The notes under the pieces: model-generated
Seen by the model: the letters and a program-made list of their open reading frames with translations, nothing else
Told to the model about the DNA's origin: nothing
Databases searched by the model: none
NCBI GenBank assembly: GCA_035541895.1
Contig: DATKMK010000020.1
Span: 21,450 to 85,449 of the forward strand
Source of the DNA: DATKMK01 sp035541895
Lineage (GTDB): Bacteria; Desulfobacterota; Binatia; HRBIN30; JACQVA1
Length of the DNA stretch: 64,000 nt
Direction: 5' to 3'
In this document: positions 8,821-18,536 of the stretch, one piece after another
Numbering within the stretch: position 1 is the first letter of the stretch
Layout: each line of letters starts with the position of its first letter
Position numbers and translations under genes: made by a program

Positions 8821-9678
8821 ATGTTGGAATTCCTCCGGAGAAATCGGATCGTTCTGACCTCCGGATCGCTGTTGCTCATTTCCCTCCTGCTGGTGTCGAC
8901 CGGGGTGCGTTCGCGGCGTCGCAACGATCCGTTCGCGACGCTCTTGCTCGAGGGCATGCGCCCGCTGCAGGTGCTGGTCAGCGATGCGGTCGGCGCCGCG
9001 GCAACCGGTTGGACCCAGTACGTCGATTTGGTCAACGTGCGTGCAGAAAACGAATCGTTGCGACGGCGCGTCGCCGAACTCGAACAAAACGCCGCGCGAC
9101 TCACCGAGTTGGAGGAAACCAATCAGCGGCTGACTGAGCTGCTCGGATTCAAATCCGCGCTCGAAGGCCAAGCGCAAACCGCGCAGGTCTCCGGCCGCGA
9201 CCCCGGGGCGCTGTTCCAAAGCCTCACCCTCGACAAAGGTGAGCACGAGGGCATCCGCAAAGGCTTTGCCGTCCTCAGCTCCGCGGGCGTCATCGGCCAA
9301 GTCGTCTCCACCAGCCCGCACGCGTCGCGCGTATTGTTGATCACCGATCACAACAGCGGCGTCGACGCCATCGTACAGCGTAGTCGCGCCCGCGGCATTG
9401 TTGCCGGCGCCCTCGCCGACGGCTGCGTCATGAAGTACTTGCAGCGTGGAGAAGACGTGCAAGTCGGTGATCGGGTCGCCACCTCGGGACTGGACGGGAT
9501 TTTTCCGCGCGGCATGCTGATCGGCGAAGTCACCAAGGTGTCGCGCAATCACCGCGGCTTGCTGCAAATGGCCGAAATCAAGCCGAGCGCGCCGTTGGAG
9601 CGACTCGAAGAAGTGCTGGTGGTGGCTCCCAACGCGCGCCTGCTCGACAGCGGCGACGCCAACAACCCACCCTCGTAG
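8821..9678 (+). CDS. mreC: Rod-shape-determining protein MreC
   Basis: A 285-residue bitopic protein: cytoplasmic start FLRRNRIVL, one membrane helix (about 12-30), a coiled coil (about 70-105, with ENESLRRRVAELE and ELEETNQRLTELLGF), then the double beta-barrel MreC core with DKGEHEGIRKGFAVL and LLITDHNSGVDAIVQ. MreC binds PBP2 and switches on elongation. It lies between mreB and mreD in the standard order. Confidence 0.95.
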   Translation: MLEFLRRNRIVLTSGSLLLISLLLVSTGVRSRRRNDPFATLLLEGMRPLQVLVSDAVGAAATGWTQYVDLVNVRAENESLRRRVAELEQNAARLTELEETNQRLTELLGFKSALEGQAQTAQVSGRDPGALFQSLTLDKGEHEGIRKGFAVLSSAGVIGQVVSTSPHASRVLLITDHNSGVDAIVQRSRARGIVAGALADGCVMKYLQRGEDVQVGDRVATSGLDGIFPRGMLIGEVTKVSRNHRGLLQMAEIKPSAPLERLEEVLVVAPNARLLDSGDANNPPS

Positions 9679-9679
9679 C

Positions 9680-10180
9680 ATGCGCACGTTCACGCTCTAC
9701 TTGGCCCTCACCGTTGCGGCACTGCTGGTGCAAAGCACTGTGTGGCACTGGCTCCCGCTGGGCGGTGCCATCCCGGACCTGCTCCTGATCGTGTGTGTCT
9801 ACCTCGGCCTGCATCAGCACACCGTCGGCGGTGCCGTCGGCGCGTTCTTCCTCGGCTATGCGCAAGACAGTTTTTCGGGCAGCACCGTCGGCCTCAACGC
9901 GTTCGCGATGTCGCTGATCTTCACCGTGGTGTATCTGACTTCGCGCCGGTTGTGGGTCGACAACGCCATCTCGAAGATCGTCCTGGTGTTCATCGCCTCC
10001 GTGATGAAAACAGCGGTTGTGGTCGCGCTGGTCGCCGTGTTCCTCTCCACCGACGGGCTGTGGACCACCGTGAGTCGTCACCTCCCAATCGAAGCGACGA
10101 TCGCGGCGGCGCTGAGCCCCGCCGTGTTCACGCTCCTCGCACGCACGCGCCGCGTGACCGCCGAAGAGGATGACGCATGA
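9680..10180 (+). CDS. mreD: Rod-shape-determining protein MreD
   Basis: A 166-residue polytopic membrane protein with five to six hydrophobic segments and the MreD-like stretch AIPDLLLIVCVYLGLH followed by GAFFLGYAQDSFSG. MreD completes the MreBCD complex with RodA and PBP2. Start is one base after the mreC stop; its own stop overlaps the mrdA start as ATGA. Confidence 0.92.
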   Translation: MRTFTLYLALTVAALLVQSTVWHWLPLGGAIPDLLLIVCVYLGLHQHTVGGAVGAFFLGYAQDSFSGSTVGLNAFAMSLIFTVVYLTSRRLWVDNAISKIVLVFIASVMKTAVVVALVAVFLSTDGLWTTVSRHLPIEATIAAALSPAVFTLLARTRRVTAEEDDA

Positions 10181-12045
10181 TCCCGATCGCGCCGCGCGAA
10201 ACGCCGCTCGCGCTCCGCCGTCGACTGGCGATCTTTTTAATCGGCGCCATTCTTGGCCTCTGCGCGCTGCTCACCCGGTTATGGGTGCTGCAGGTGATCG
10301 AGGGCGAAGAGAAACGCACCCTATCCGAGAACAACCGCATCCGCCTGCATCGCGTGCACGCCACCCGCGGCACCGTGCTCGATCGCAATGGGCAAGTTGT
10401 CGTCGATAGCCGTCCCTCGTTCGATGCGACGCTGGTTCCCGAAGACTCGCACGATCTCGCGGCCACGGTCGAGACCGTCGCCCAATTGCTCAACCAGAGT
10501 TCGGCGGAAACGCAGGCGATTCTGCACCAAGCCAAAGGTCGACCCGCGTTCCAAGAGGTCACCGTCAAGCGCGACGTGAGTTGGGACGACATGATGGCGC
10601 TCGAAACCCACCAGCTTGATTTGCCCGGCGTCAACCTGACGATCACGCCGCGGCGCAGCTACCCGCTCGGAACCAATCTCGCCCACTTGCTCGGCTACGT
10701 CGGCGAGATCGATGAAAAGCAACTCGCCGCCGACAACCGCTACCACATGGGCGACCTAGTCGGGAAAACCGGCTTGGAACGCGGGTGGGAGCCGTACTTG
10801 CGCGGCGTGGACGGCGGCGAGCAGATCGAAGTCGACGCCGTCGGCCGCAAGCTCCGCGTGCTGCGCGAAGTTGAGGAGGTTCCGGGTAACACCGTTACCC
10901 TGACCGTCGATCTTCAATTGCAGGCGGCGGCCGAACGCGCGCTTGGCGGCAACGACGGATCGATCGTCGCGCTCGACCCCAACACCGGCGAGATCCTCAC
11001 CTACGTCAACCACCCCTCCTACGATCCCAACACCTTCGCTCACGGCATCAATCCGCATCAGTGGCGCGAGTTGATGAAAGACCCGCACCATCCGCTGGCC
11101 AATCGCGCGATTCAGGGCCAGTATCCGCCCGGGTCGACGTTCAAGATCGTGATGGCGACCGCCGCACTCGAACAAGGCGTGATCAACCCGTTCACCCGCA
11201 TCCACTGCAACGGCGGCGTGCAATTCGGCGGACATTTCTTCCGGTGCTGGAAGAAGGGTGGCCACGGCTCCGTCGATCTGCACGAAGCCCTCGTGCAATC
11301 ATGCGACGTGTTCTTCTACCAAGTCGCGCAACGACTCGGTATCGACACCATCGCGCGCTACGCGCGCATGTTCGGTTTGGGCATGCCGACGGGTATCGCA
11401 CTCGAACACGAAAAGTCCGGCATCATCCCGGACACCGCCTGGAAGAAGAAGCGCTTCAACCAACCGTGGTACGCCGGCGAAACGCTGTCGGTGGCGATCG
11501 GCCAAGGCTACGTGACGTCGACGCCATTGCAGATGGCGAATCTGATCGCCACGGTCGCGGCCGGGGCGCGCTATCGGCCGCACTTTGTGAAGCAGGTGAC
11601 GACACCCGACGGGGAAGTGCTCGAACAGGCGGGACCCGAACGTGTGGCCGAGCTGAGCGTGCGCGACACCACGCTCAAGCAAGTACGGGACGGCCTGCGC
11701 GATGTGGTGATGAGCGATCACGGGACCGGCAAGAAGGCACGCGTCAAGGGCATCGAGGTCGCCGGCAAGACCGGCACCTCGCAAGTGGTCAAGATCGGCG
11801 AGGTGCGCCTCAAGGCGCATCAAATGCCATGGCAGAGCCGCGACCATGCGTGGTTCGTGGCGTATGCGCCGGTCGACAACCCCGCCATCGCCGTCGCCGC
11901 CGTGGTCGAACACGCCGACGGCGGTGGCGGTGCCGTGGCGGCGCCGATCGTTCAAGAAGTGCTCACGGCGTTCTTTCAGCAGCGCGACGAGCGCGAGAAA
12001 CATCGCTATGCTCAAAATCGATCGCAGACTGATCGTCCACTTTGA
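10177..12045 (+). CDS. mrdA: Penicillin-binding protein 2, elongasome transpeptidase
   Basis: A 622-residue class B PBP. A membrane anchor (about 18-38) is followed by the pedestal domain with ATRGTVLDRNGQVV, and a transpeptidase domain. Active-site motifs are S320-T-F-K323 (in PPGSTFKI), S375-C-D377 and K531-T-G. It crosslinks peptidoglycan during side-wall growth with the glycosyltransferase RodA, encoded next. Start overlaps the mreD stop; the 3' end overlaps rodA by 38 bases, consistent with coupled translation of partner enzymes. Confidence 0.97.
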   Translation: MIPIAPRETPLALRRRLAIFLIGAILGLCALLTRLWVLQVIEGEEKRTLSENNRIRLHRVHATRGTVLDRNGQVVVDSRPSFDATLVPEDSHDLAATVETVAQLLNQSSAETQAILHQAKGRPAFQEVTVKRDVSWDDMMALETHQLDLPGVNLTITPRRSYPLGTNLAHLLGYVGEIDEKQLAADNRYHMGDLVGKTGLERGWEPYLRGVDGGEQIEVDAVGRKLRVLREVEEVPGNTVTLTVDLQLQAAAERALGGNDGSIVALDPNTGEILTYVNHPSYDPNTFAHGINPHQWRELMKDPHHPLANRAIQGQYPPGSTFKIVMATAALEQGVINPFTRIHCNGGVQFGGHFFRCWKKGGHGSVDLHEALVQSCDVFFYQVAQRLGIDTIARYARMFGLGMPTGIALEHEKSGIIPDTAWKKKRFNQPWYAGETLSVAIGQGYVTSTPLQMANLIATVAAGARYRPHFVKQVTTPDGEVLEQAGPERVAELSVRDTTLKQVRDGLRDVVMSDHGTGKKARVKGIEVAGKTGTSQVVKIGEVRLKAHQMPWQSRDHAWFVAYAPVDNPAIAVAAVVEHADGGGGAVAAPIVQEVLTAFFQQRDEREKHRYAQNRSQTDRPL

Positions 12046-13111
12046 TTGGCCGCTGTTGGCGGTCGTGACGTTGATCACCGGCTGGGGGATCACCACGGTG
12101 TTGAGCGCGACCTACACCCCGGTGCGGGCGTTCAGCGCGGTCGCCCTTCGCCAACTGATCTGGGCCATCGTGGGATTGGGGGCGCTGCTGGCGACGCTCA
12201 GCTTCGACTACCGGCGGCTGGAAAGTTGGGCGTATGTCATCTACGCGGCGGCGCTGCTGTTGCTCGTCATGGTGCCGGTGCTCGGCGCGGTCGGCGGCGG
12301 CTCGCGGCGTTGGCTGATCCTAGGTCCTGCGTCGCTGCAGCCCTCCGAGTTCATGAAGCTGGCGTTGGTGGTCGCGCTGGCGCGCTGGCTCCACCGTCTC
12401 GCCGGCGATCGAGCGCTCCCGTTGCGCGCGCTGATCCTTCCGGTCCTGCTGCTGGCACCGGCGGTGCTCTTGATCCTGAAGCAGCCGGATTTGGGTACCG
12501 CGCTGGTGCTGATCGCGACCGCCGGTAGCTTGATCCTCTTGGCCGGCTTTCGCATCCGCTACGTGCTGCTCGCCGGCGCGGTGGCGATCCCGGTGCTGCC
12601 GTACGTTTGGCATCATTTGAAGACGTATCAAAAGCAGCGCTTGCTCACCTTCGTCGATCCCATGGCCGACCCGCTGGGCGCCGGCTATCACGTCATCCAG
12701 TCGCAGATTGCGATCGGGTCGGGACAATGGTGGGGGAAAGGCTTCCTCCACGGGACGCAGAGCCGGCTGAACTTCCTCCCCGAGCAGCACACCGACTTCA
12801 TCTTCTCCGTGTTCGCCGAAGAATGGGGCTTCATCGGTGCCCTGCTGCTGTTGTCGCTCTACTTGGTGCTGCTGATTCGGTGTTTCGTGGTGGCGAGCCG
12901 CGCCAAGGACAACTTCGGTATTCTGGTGGCGTTCGGCATCACCGCCACCATCTTCTGGCAAGTGCTGATCAATCTCGGCATGGCCACCGGCTCGTTGCCG
13001 GTCGTCGGCATCACGCTGCCGTTTTTCAGCTACGGCGGCTCGTCGCTGCTGGCGCTGATGGTCGGCATCGGCTTGCTGATGAACATCAGCATGCGCCGAT
13101 TCACGTTCTGA
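12008..13111 (+). CDS. rodA: Peptidoglycan polymerase RodA
   Basis: A 367-residue SEDS-family glycosyltransferase with about ten membrane helices. Family motifs include LGPASLQPSEFMKLALV, DLGTALVL, EQHTDFIFSVFAEEWGF (containing the conserved catalytic-site Asp) and LPFFSYGGSSLLALM. It polymerises lipid II for side-wall synthesis. The start at 12008 begins MLKIDRRLIVHFDW just before helix 1. Confidence 0.96.
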   Translation: MLKIDRRLIVHFDWPLLAVVTLITGWGITTVLSATYTPVRAFSAVALRQLIWAIVGLGALLATLSFDYRRLESWAYVIYAAALLLLVMVPVLGAVGGGSRRWLILGPASLQPSEFMKLALVVALARWLHRLAGDRALPLRALILPVLLLAPAVLLILKQPDLGTALVLIATAGSLILLAGFRIRYVLLAGAVAIPVLPYVWHHLKTYQKQRLLTFVDPMADPLGAGYHVIQSQIAIGSGQWWGKGFLHGTQSRLNFLPEQHTDFIFSVFAEEWGFIGALLLLSLYLVLLIRCFVVASRAKDNFGILVAFGITATIFWQVLINLGMATGSLPVVGITLPFFSYGGSSLLALMVGIGLLMNISMRRFTF

Positions 13112-13218
13112 TCGCATCCCGCACGGAACCTGATCAACATCACCAAAAACCCCGTTGCCGGCCGGTGGGGGCGATGGTATCGACCTGACGTGCCGGCGTG
13201 AACCGGAAGGAGAAGAAC

Positions 13219-13470
13219 ATGCGCGCAGCTCTGCTGACAGGAATACTTGCCGGATTCGTCTTGGTGATGGCGCGGCCCGCAGCGGCGGTGAATTGCGAAC
13301 AAGTGCGCCGCTATCTCAGCACCGGGCGTTCGGTCGAGGACGTCGCCGACACCATGATCATCGGCGTCGACGACGTGAAGAAGTGCCAGGAAGGCGATGC
13401 CGGCGGCGACAAGAAGGCTGCCGCAAAGCCGGATGCGAAACCCGAAAAGCCGCCGGCACCCAAACAATAG
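13219..13470 (+). CDS. Small exported protein of unknown function
   Basis: I do not recognise this 83-residue protein. It has a signal peptide (about 1-22, ending ARPAAA). The mature helical segment contains CEQVRRYLSTGRSVEDVADTM, and a second cysteine lies in VDDVKKCQEG. A Lys/Pro/Ala-rich disordered tail follows. The ATG at 13219 is preferred because GGAAGGAG precedes it; a GTG at 13198 is also in frame. The ordered part resembles a small helix-turn-helix-like unit seen in exported deltaproteobacterial proteins, but no role can be assigned. Confidence 0.65.
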   Translation: MRAALLTGILAGFVLVMARPAAAVNCEQVRRYLSTGRSVEDVADTMIIGVDDVKKCQEGDAGGDKKAAAKPDAKPEKPPAPKQ

Positions 13471-13482
13471 TTCTTCGGCGCG

Positions 13483-13752
13483 TCAGCCCGTCTCTCCCGG
13501 CGCGCGCGTGGTCAACGCGAGGGCGTGAATCTCGCGCTGCATCAGCGCGCCGAGCGTATCATACACCATCCGATGGCGGGCCAGCGTCGGCTTGCCGGTG
13601 AAGTCCGGCGAGACAATCGTCACGACGTAATGCCCGCCGCCAGAGGCCGCACCGGCGTGGCCCGCGTGGCGCCAACTGTCATCGGTAATTTCGATCCGCT
13701 CGATCGTCAGCCGTTCACGCAACACGCGTTCGATCGCTTCAGCCATGTTCAT
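13483..13752 (-). CDS. BolA-family protein
   Basis: An 89-residue class II KH-like protein: N-terminal helix MAEAIERVLRERLTIERIEITDDS, then HYVVTIVSPDFTGKPTLARHRMVYDTLG and the C-terminal EIHALALTT helix. The conserved histidines (HYVV, HRMVY, EIHAL) match BolA/IbaG iron-sulfur trafficking proteins, which work with monothiol glutaredoxins. The start is ATG 13752 or 13746 (MNMAEA); both are possible. No glutaredoxin gene is adjacent. Confidence 0.88.
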   Translation of the reverse strand: MNMAEAIERVLRERLTIERIEITDDSWRHAGHAGAASGGGHYVVTIVSPDFTGKPTLARHRMVYDTLGALMQREIHALALTTRAPGETG

Positions 13753-13978
13753 CGCCGGCGAGTGTAGCAACCAGCTCTCTCAAACTACAGAGGCGTGTTC
13801 TGCCCCGCGGACGCGATGAAATTTCTATTGTCAAATCCAGCGCGACGTGCGCAGTAGATCGGGTTGCAGTTGTGACGAAGCCCGCGGTTGCGGTCGCGAT
13901 CGAGGATGGCGTGTATCTCGCGGCAACGGGCTCATACAACCTTGCGACCAATTTTGGTTTGCGGAGAGAGGGAGAAAA

Positions 13979-16384
13979 ATGCAGTCGACCGGTTCGCCCC
14001 GCGTACAGTTGCTTCGAATCATATCGGTGCTCGCCCTCGCCGCCGCCGCCGCGTGCGGCGGCGCGGTATCCACACCTGGCGTAACGCAAACCGGCAGCGC
14101 GTGTCCCAACGGCCGTTGCATCGAGCTGCAGGCCAGTACGCAAGACGAGGCGACGCTCCAGTTGGCGCTGATCGACGCGCGCCCCGGCGACGTCATCATG
14201 CTGCGCGCCGGCACCTACCATCTGCTGACTCCCCTGTCGCTCGACGTCGACAACGTCACCCTGCGCGGTGAAGGGATGGACAAGACGATCCTGTCGTTTC
14301 GCGGTCAGACCCTCGGCGCCCAAGGTCTGCTGGTTACCGCCAACAACTTCGTGATCGAAGATCTCGCCATCGAAGACAGCGCCGGCAACCTGCTCAAAAT
14401 CGAAGGCGCCGACGGCGTGACCGTGCGTCGGGTGCGGACCGAGTACACGAACGGCCCCGCGACGAGCAACGGTTCGTATGGGATCTATCCGGTCGAGTGC
14501 CACAACGTGCTGGTCGAGAACTCAATCGCGCGCGGCGCGTCGGACACCGGCATCTATGTCGGCCAGTCGCACAACATCATCGTGCGCAACAACCTCGTCG
14601 AGGAAAACGTCTCGGGCATCGAGATCGAAAACTCGACCGACGCCGACGTGTACGGCAACCTCGCGACCCACAACACCGGCGGTATCCTTGTATTCAACCT
14701 GCCGGGTGTGCCGTTCACCGACGGACGGCGCACGCGCGTGTTCAACAATCGCGTCATCGCCAACAATACGCCGAACTTCGGCGCGGTCGGCACCAGCGTC
14801 AGTGCCGTTCCCGTCGGAACCGGCGTCATGATCGTGGCCAACGATCAAGTGGAAGTATTCGACAACGACTTTCAAGACAACGGCACCACCGGCGTGCTGC
14901 TAATCAGTTATCTGACCGCTCGCATCATCGGCGGCTTCAACAGCCCGGATCCGGCGTACGACCAGTTTTCGGAGGACCTCTACATCTTCGGCAACACCTT
15001 CAGCGGCGGCGGCACGATGCCCGACAAGACCACCGGCAATCTCATCAAGGGGCTTCTCGGCGACGTGCCGGTACCGAACATCTTGTTCGACGGCTTCGTC
15101 GATCCGAAGAAGCTCGTCAACGGCGCGCTGCCGGACGCACTCAAGACCTGCATCCAGCAACCGGGCACCACCTTCCTCAACTTCGATCTGCCGCAGGCCG
15201 GCGCCCACGCCAGCACCGATGTGACGCCGTACGACTGCACCCATGACCCGTTGCCCGCAATCGAGATTCCCGGCGTCGGCTCGACGGCACCCACACCGGC
15301 AGCGTTCCCAACCAGCGCTCCCGCAACACCCACGCCCGCCCAGGCAAGCGGGGAAACCCGTTGCAAGGTCGCGAACGGAACGGCAGTCAATTTCGATCCG
15401 ACCGATGCGCCGTGCGATCTGCTGTCGAGCTATCGCCTGTTCAAGGGCAACGGATCGACGCAGGAGCCGAACGACGGGGTCGTACCCTACGACCTCAACA
15501 CGCAGCTTTTCGCCGACTACGCGGTGAAGCACCGATTCGTCTGGCTCCCTCCGCACACCAGCGCGACCTACAAGGACAACGATGCGTTCGACTTCCCGGT
15601 CGGTACGGTCATCGTGAAGACCTTTGCCTACCCGCTCGACCTGCGCTCGCCCGACGCGGGCGACATGCTCATCGAAACTCGCCTCCTGGTCCGTCGTGCC
15701 AGCGGTTGGGAAGGACTTCCGTATTTGTGGAACGACGACAAAACCGAGGCGCGCCTGGCGGTCGTGGGCGCAACGGTTCCGGTCGATGCCATCCAAGAAG
15801 ACGGCGTCATGCGCACCTACAACTACCACGTGCCCAATGGCAACGAATGCAAAGAGTGTCACCAGGCGACGGTGAAGACCACCGCACCGCTGGGGCCGAA
15901 GGCGCGCAACCTCAACAAGCTGTACGCGTATGCCGACGGCACCGAGAACCAATTGAGCCGTTGGACGCGGCTCGGTCTGCTGGTTGGCGCGCCCAGCCCG
16001 GGCAACGCGCCGTTTACGCCTCCGTTCGATGATCCCAGCGCCGGAACGTTGGAGCAACGTGCCCGCGGGTATCTCGACGTGAATTGCGCGCATTGCCACA
16101 ATCCCGGCGGCGCGGCGCGGACGACCGGATTCTACTTGACGATCGGTGAAACCGATCGCACCCGGCTCGGCATCTGCAAGTCGCCGGTCGCCGCGGGGCG
16201 CGCCACCGGTGGTTTCCACTTCGACATCGCCCCGGGCGATCCGGACAGCTCGATCCTGCTCTATCGGATGAACTCGACCGAGCCGGGCGTGGCCATGCCC
16301 GAACTCGGCCGGCAGCGCGTGCACACCGAAGCGGTCGATGTCATCCGCGACTGGATCGCGTCGCTCGACGACGGTTGTTCGTGA
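13979..16384 (+). CDS. Lipoprotein fusing a parallel beta-helix domain to a diheme cytochrome c domain
   Basis: The 801-residue protein has a lipobox ending at Cys26 (AAAAAC). Right-handed beta-helix repeats span about 50-350, with turns such as NGSYGIYPVECHNVLVENS and NNLVEENVSGIEIENS. A Pro/Thr linker (about 440-460) leads to a domain with two heme sites, CKECH at 624-628 and CAHCH at 703-707. The two halves resemble two families usually encoded side by side as an exported pair (the TIGR03805 beta-helix family and the SO2930/HNE_0200 diheme family). The pair's function is unknown. GGGAG precedes the ATG at 13979. Confidence 0.85.
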   Translation: MQSTGSPRVQLLRIISVLALAAAAACGGAVSTPGVTQTGSACPNGRCIELQASTQDEATLQLALIDARPGDVIMLRAGTYHLLTPLSLDVDNVTLRGEGMDKTILSFRGQTLGAQGLLVTANNFVIEDLAIEDSAGNLLKIEGADGVTVRRVRTEYTNGPATSNGSYGIYPVECHNVLVENSIARGASDTGIYVGQSHNIIVRNNLVEENVSGIEIENSTDADVYGNLATHNTGGILVFNLPGVPFTDGRRTRVFNNRVIANNTPNFGAVGTSVSAVPVGTGVMIVANDQVEVFDNDFQDNGTTGVLLISYLTARIIGGFNSPDPAYDQFSEDLYIFGNTFSGGGTMPDKTTGNLIKGLLGDVPVPNILFDGFVDPKKLVNGALPDALKTCIQQPGTTFLNFDLPQAGAHASTDVTPYDCTHDPLPAIEIPGVGSTAPTPAAFPTSAPATPTPAQASGETRCKVANGTAVNFDPTDAPCDLLSSYRLFKGNGSTQEPNDGVVPYDLNTQLFADYAVKHRFVWLPPHTSATYKDNDAFDFPVGTVIVKTFAYPLDLRSPDAGDMLIETRLLVRRASGWEGLPYLWNDDKTEARLAVVGATVPVDAIQEDGVMRTYNYHVPNGNECKECHQATVKTTAPLGPKARNLNKLYAYADGTENQLSRWTRLGLLVGAPSPGNAPFTPPFDDPSAGTLEQRARGYLDVNCAHCHNPGGAARTTGFYLTIGETDRTRLGICKSPVAAGRATGGFHFDIAPGDPDSSILLYRMNSTEPGVAMPELGRQRVHTEAVDVIRDWIASLDDGCS

Positions 16385-16548
16385 GTGCGCTGCCAGTCAC
16401 CGCGACCACTTCATACAGCGGGCCGGCCCGTGCGGCCCGCCGGACCATCCTGGTTGCGCGAAATTGCCACGTCGGAAGGACAGGAGCGGCGTCTCGTCAC
16501 GGCTCACTTGACCCACGACGCCCCGGCTGCTTCGCTGGACGCAGCCGC

Positions 16549-18462
16549 ATGACCATCCCCACGCCAGCAACCGTGCACCGGCGCTCGCCGTTGCTTCGGT
16601 TTCTTTCGTACGTCGGGCCGCACGCCTGGCTGATCGCCGGGGCGTCGTTGTGCGGGGTACTGAAGTTCGTCCTGCCGCTGATCTTTCCGCTGGTGCTCAA
16701 GTATCTCACGGACGTGCTGCTGGTGCGCGAAGCGACCGCCTTGCATGCGAGCGAGGCGACCAATCGTTGGATCGAATGGTGGTGCACGACGGTGTTGGCG
16801 CACGCCTCGTGGTTGGGCGCCGGCGCGCTCGGTCGGCTGACGGTGATCGGCGTCTCGGTCACCGCGCTGTACCTCCTGCTTGCGGTCGCCACCTTTTACC
16901 GCAGCTACCTCGCCGGCATGGCCGGTCATCGATTGATTTTCGATCTCCGCTACGCGCTGTATCAACACATCCAGAGCATGTCGCACTCGTTCTTTGATGA
17001 ACGGCGCTCGGGCAGCATCGTCGCGCGCTTCGTCAGCGACATTCAGCTCGCGCAGAATTTCGTCGGCGCGGCGCTGACCAACGTGTGGATGGACGGCGCG
17101 TCGTTGGGGTTCGTCGTGTGGATCCTGTTCGTGCTCGAACATCGCCTGGCGTGCGTGGCGTTGGCGGTCATCCCGGTCTACGTGCTGTGCATTCGCTACT
17201 ACAGCCCGCGCATCAAGGCCGCCAGCCAATCGGTGCAAGAGATGATCGAAGACTTCTCCGGCGATCTGCAGGAACGCATCGCCGCGGTCGGCCTGGTCAA
17301 GGCCTTTGGGCGCGAGGAACACGAAGCCAGGCGATTCTACCGCACCAGCCGCGACCTCCTCGACCTTACGATGGTCAATGTGCGGTTGTCGTCGGGCAGT
17401 CAAGCCGCCACCACGTTTCTGACCACCGCGGCGCCGCTCGCCGTCGTGTGGGCCGCGGGCATCATGATCCTGCACGGCGGACTGAGCGTCGGCACGATGA
17501 TCGCGTTCTACGCCTACCTCAGCAGTCTCTATTTGCCGTTGCAGCGATTCAGCGAACTCAGCGTGGTGATCAGCAACTCGCTGGCCGCGATGGATCGCAT
17601 CTTCGAGTTCTTCGACATTCGGCCGGAAGTCGCCGAAACACCGGGAGCACGCGGGCTACACCGCCTCACCGGTCGCGTCGAGTGGCGCACCGCGACGTTT
17701 TGGTATGCCGGTCGCGATGATCGTCCGGCGGTGCAACGCGTATCGCTGATCGTCGAGCCCGGTCAGACGGTTGCGCTGGTTGGCCGCAGCGGTGCCGGCA
17801 AGTCGACGTTGGTCGCGCTGCTCCCGCGCTTCTATGACGTGAGCGATGGAGCGGTGTTGGTCGACGGTGTCGACGTGCGCACGGTGACGCTGGCGTCGCT
17901 GCGCGATCATATCGGCATCGTGCCGCAGGATCCAGTGCTGTTCAGCGGCTCGCTGCGCGAGAACTTGCTGTACGCCAAGCCGAGCGCTACCGACGCGGAA
18001 CTCGCCGCCGCGGCGCACGCCGCCAACGCCGACGGCTTCATCGAAGAGTTACCGGACGGCTATCAGACGCTCGTCGGTGAACGAGGCGTGAAACTCTCGG
18101 GCGGGCAACGCCAGCGCATCGCGATCGCACGGGCCTTTCTCAAAGATCCGCCGATCCTGATTCTCGACGAAGCCACGTCGGCGCTGGATTCGGAATCGGA
18201 GAACCTGATTCACGATGCGTTGCGACGCCTGATGGCCGGGCGGACGACGCTGATCATCGCCCATCGGCTGTCGACCGTGATCAACGCCGATCGTATCGTC
18301 GTGATCGAAAACGGCGAGGTGTGCGAAATCGGAGCGCACGCGGAGTTGTTGGCGCGCGGGGGGTTGTACAGTCAGCTCTACGTCGAGCAGTTTCGCCATC
18401 TGCAGCCGGCGCTGGAAACGGCCGACGAGCTGCCCGACCAACGCGTCAGATCGAGCGCCTAG
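16549..18462 (+). CDS. MsbA-like ABC exporter (TMD-NBD half transporter)
   Basis: This 637-residue protein fuses six membrane helices (about 20-340) to an ATPase domain. The Walker A is GRSGAGKSTL, the Q-loop is IVPQDPVLFSGSL, the signature is LSGGQRQRIAIARAF, Walker B is ILILDEATSALD, and the H-loop is IIAHRL. It works as a homodimer. Best matches by eye are MsbA/lipid A and multidrug exporters. A loop of about 30 residues between helices 1 and 2 is longer than in MsbA. Substrate cannot be read from sequence. The start at 16549 gives the expected short cytoplasmic N terminus. Confidence 0.9.
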   Translation: MTIPTPATVHRRSPLLRFLSYVGPHAWLIAGASLCGVLKFVLPLIFPLVLKYLTDVLLVREATALHASEATNRWIEWWCTTVLAHASWLGAGALGRLTVIGVSVTALYLLLAVATFYRSYLAGMAGHRLIFDLRYALYQHIQSMSHSFFDERRSGSIVARFVSDIQLAQNFVGAALTNVWMDGASLGFVVWILFVLEHRLACVALAVIPVYVLCIRYYSPRIKAASQSVQEMIEDFSGDLQERIAAVGLVKAFGREEHEARRFYRTSRDLLDLTMVNVRLSSGSQAATTFLTTAAPLAVVWAAGIMILHGGLSVGTMIAFYAYLSSLYLPLQRFSELSVVISNSLAAMDRIFEFFDIRPEVAETPGARGLHRLTGRVEWRTATFWYAGRDDRPAVQRVSLIVEPGQTVALVGRSGAGKSTLVALLPRFYDVSDGAVLVDGVDVRTVTLASLRDHIGIVPQDPVLFSGSLRENLLYAKPSATDAELAAAAHAANADGFIEELPDGYQTLVGERGVKLSGGQRQRIAIARAFLKDPPILILDEATSALDSESENLIHDALRRLMAGRTTLIIAHRLSTVINADRIVVIENGEVCEIGAHAELLARGGLYSQLYVEQFRHLQPALETADELPDQRVRSSA

Positions 18463-18536
18463 CGCCTTGCCGAGCCCTTTACAGCGAGCCCTCGACCGGG
18501 CTAGAGGACAAACCCAAAACCACTGAGGAGGGGTGC

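Noticed and set aside
14900..16324. Leftward frame opposite the cytochrome domain
   Set aside because: Antisense to the CxxCH domain; composition is typical of a shadow frame.
18487..18502. AGCCC/GGGCT inverted repeat upstream of ompA
   Set aside because: A five-base stem in the leader without a T run or known motif; likely chance in GC-rich DNA.
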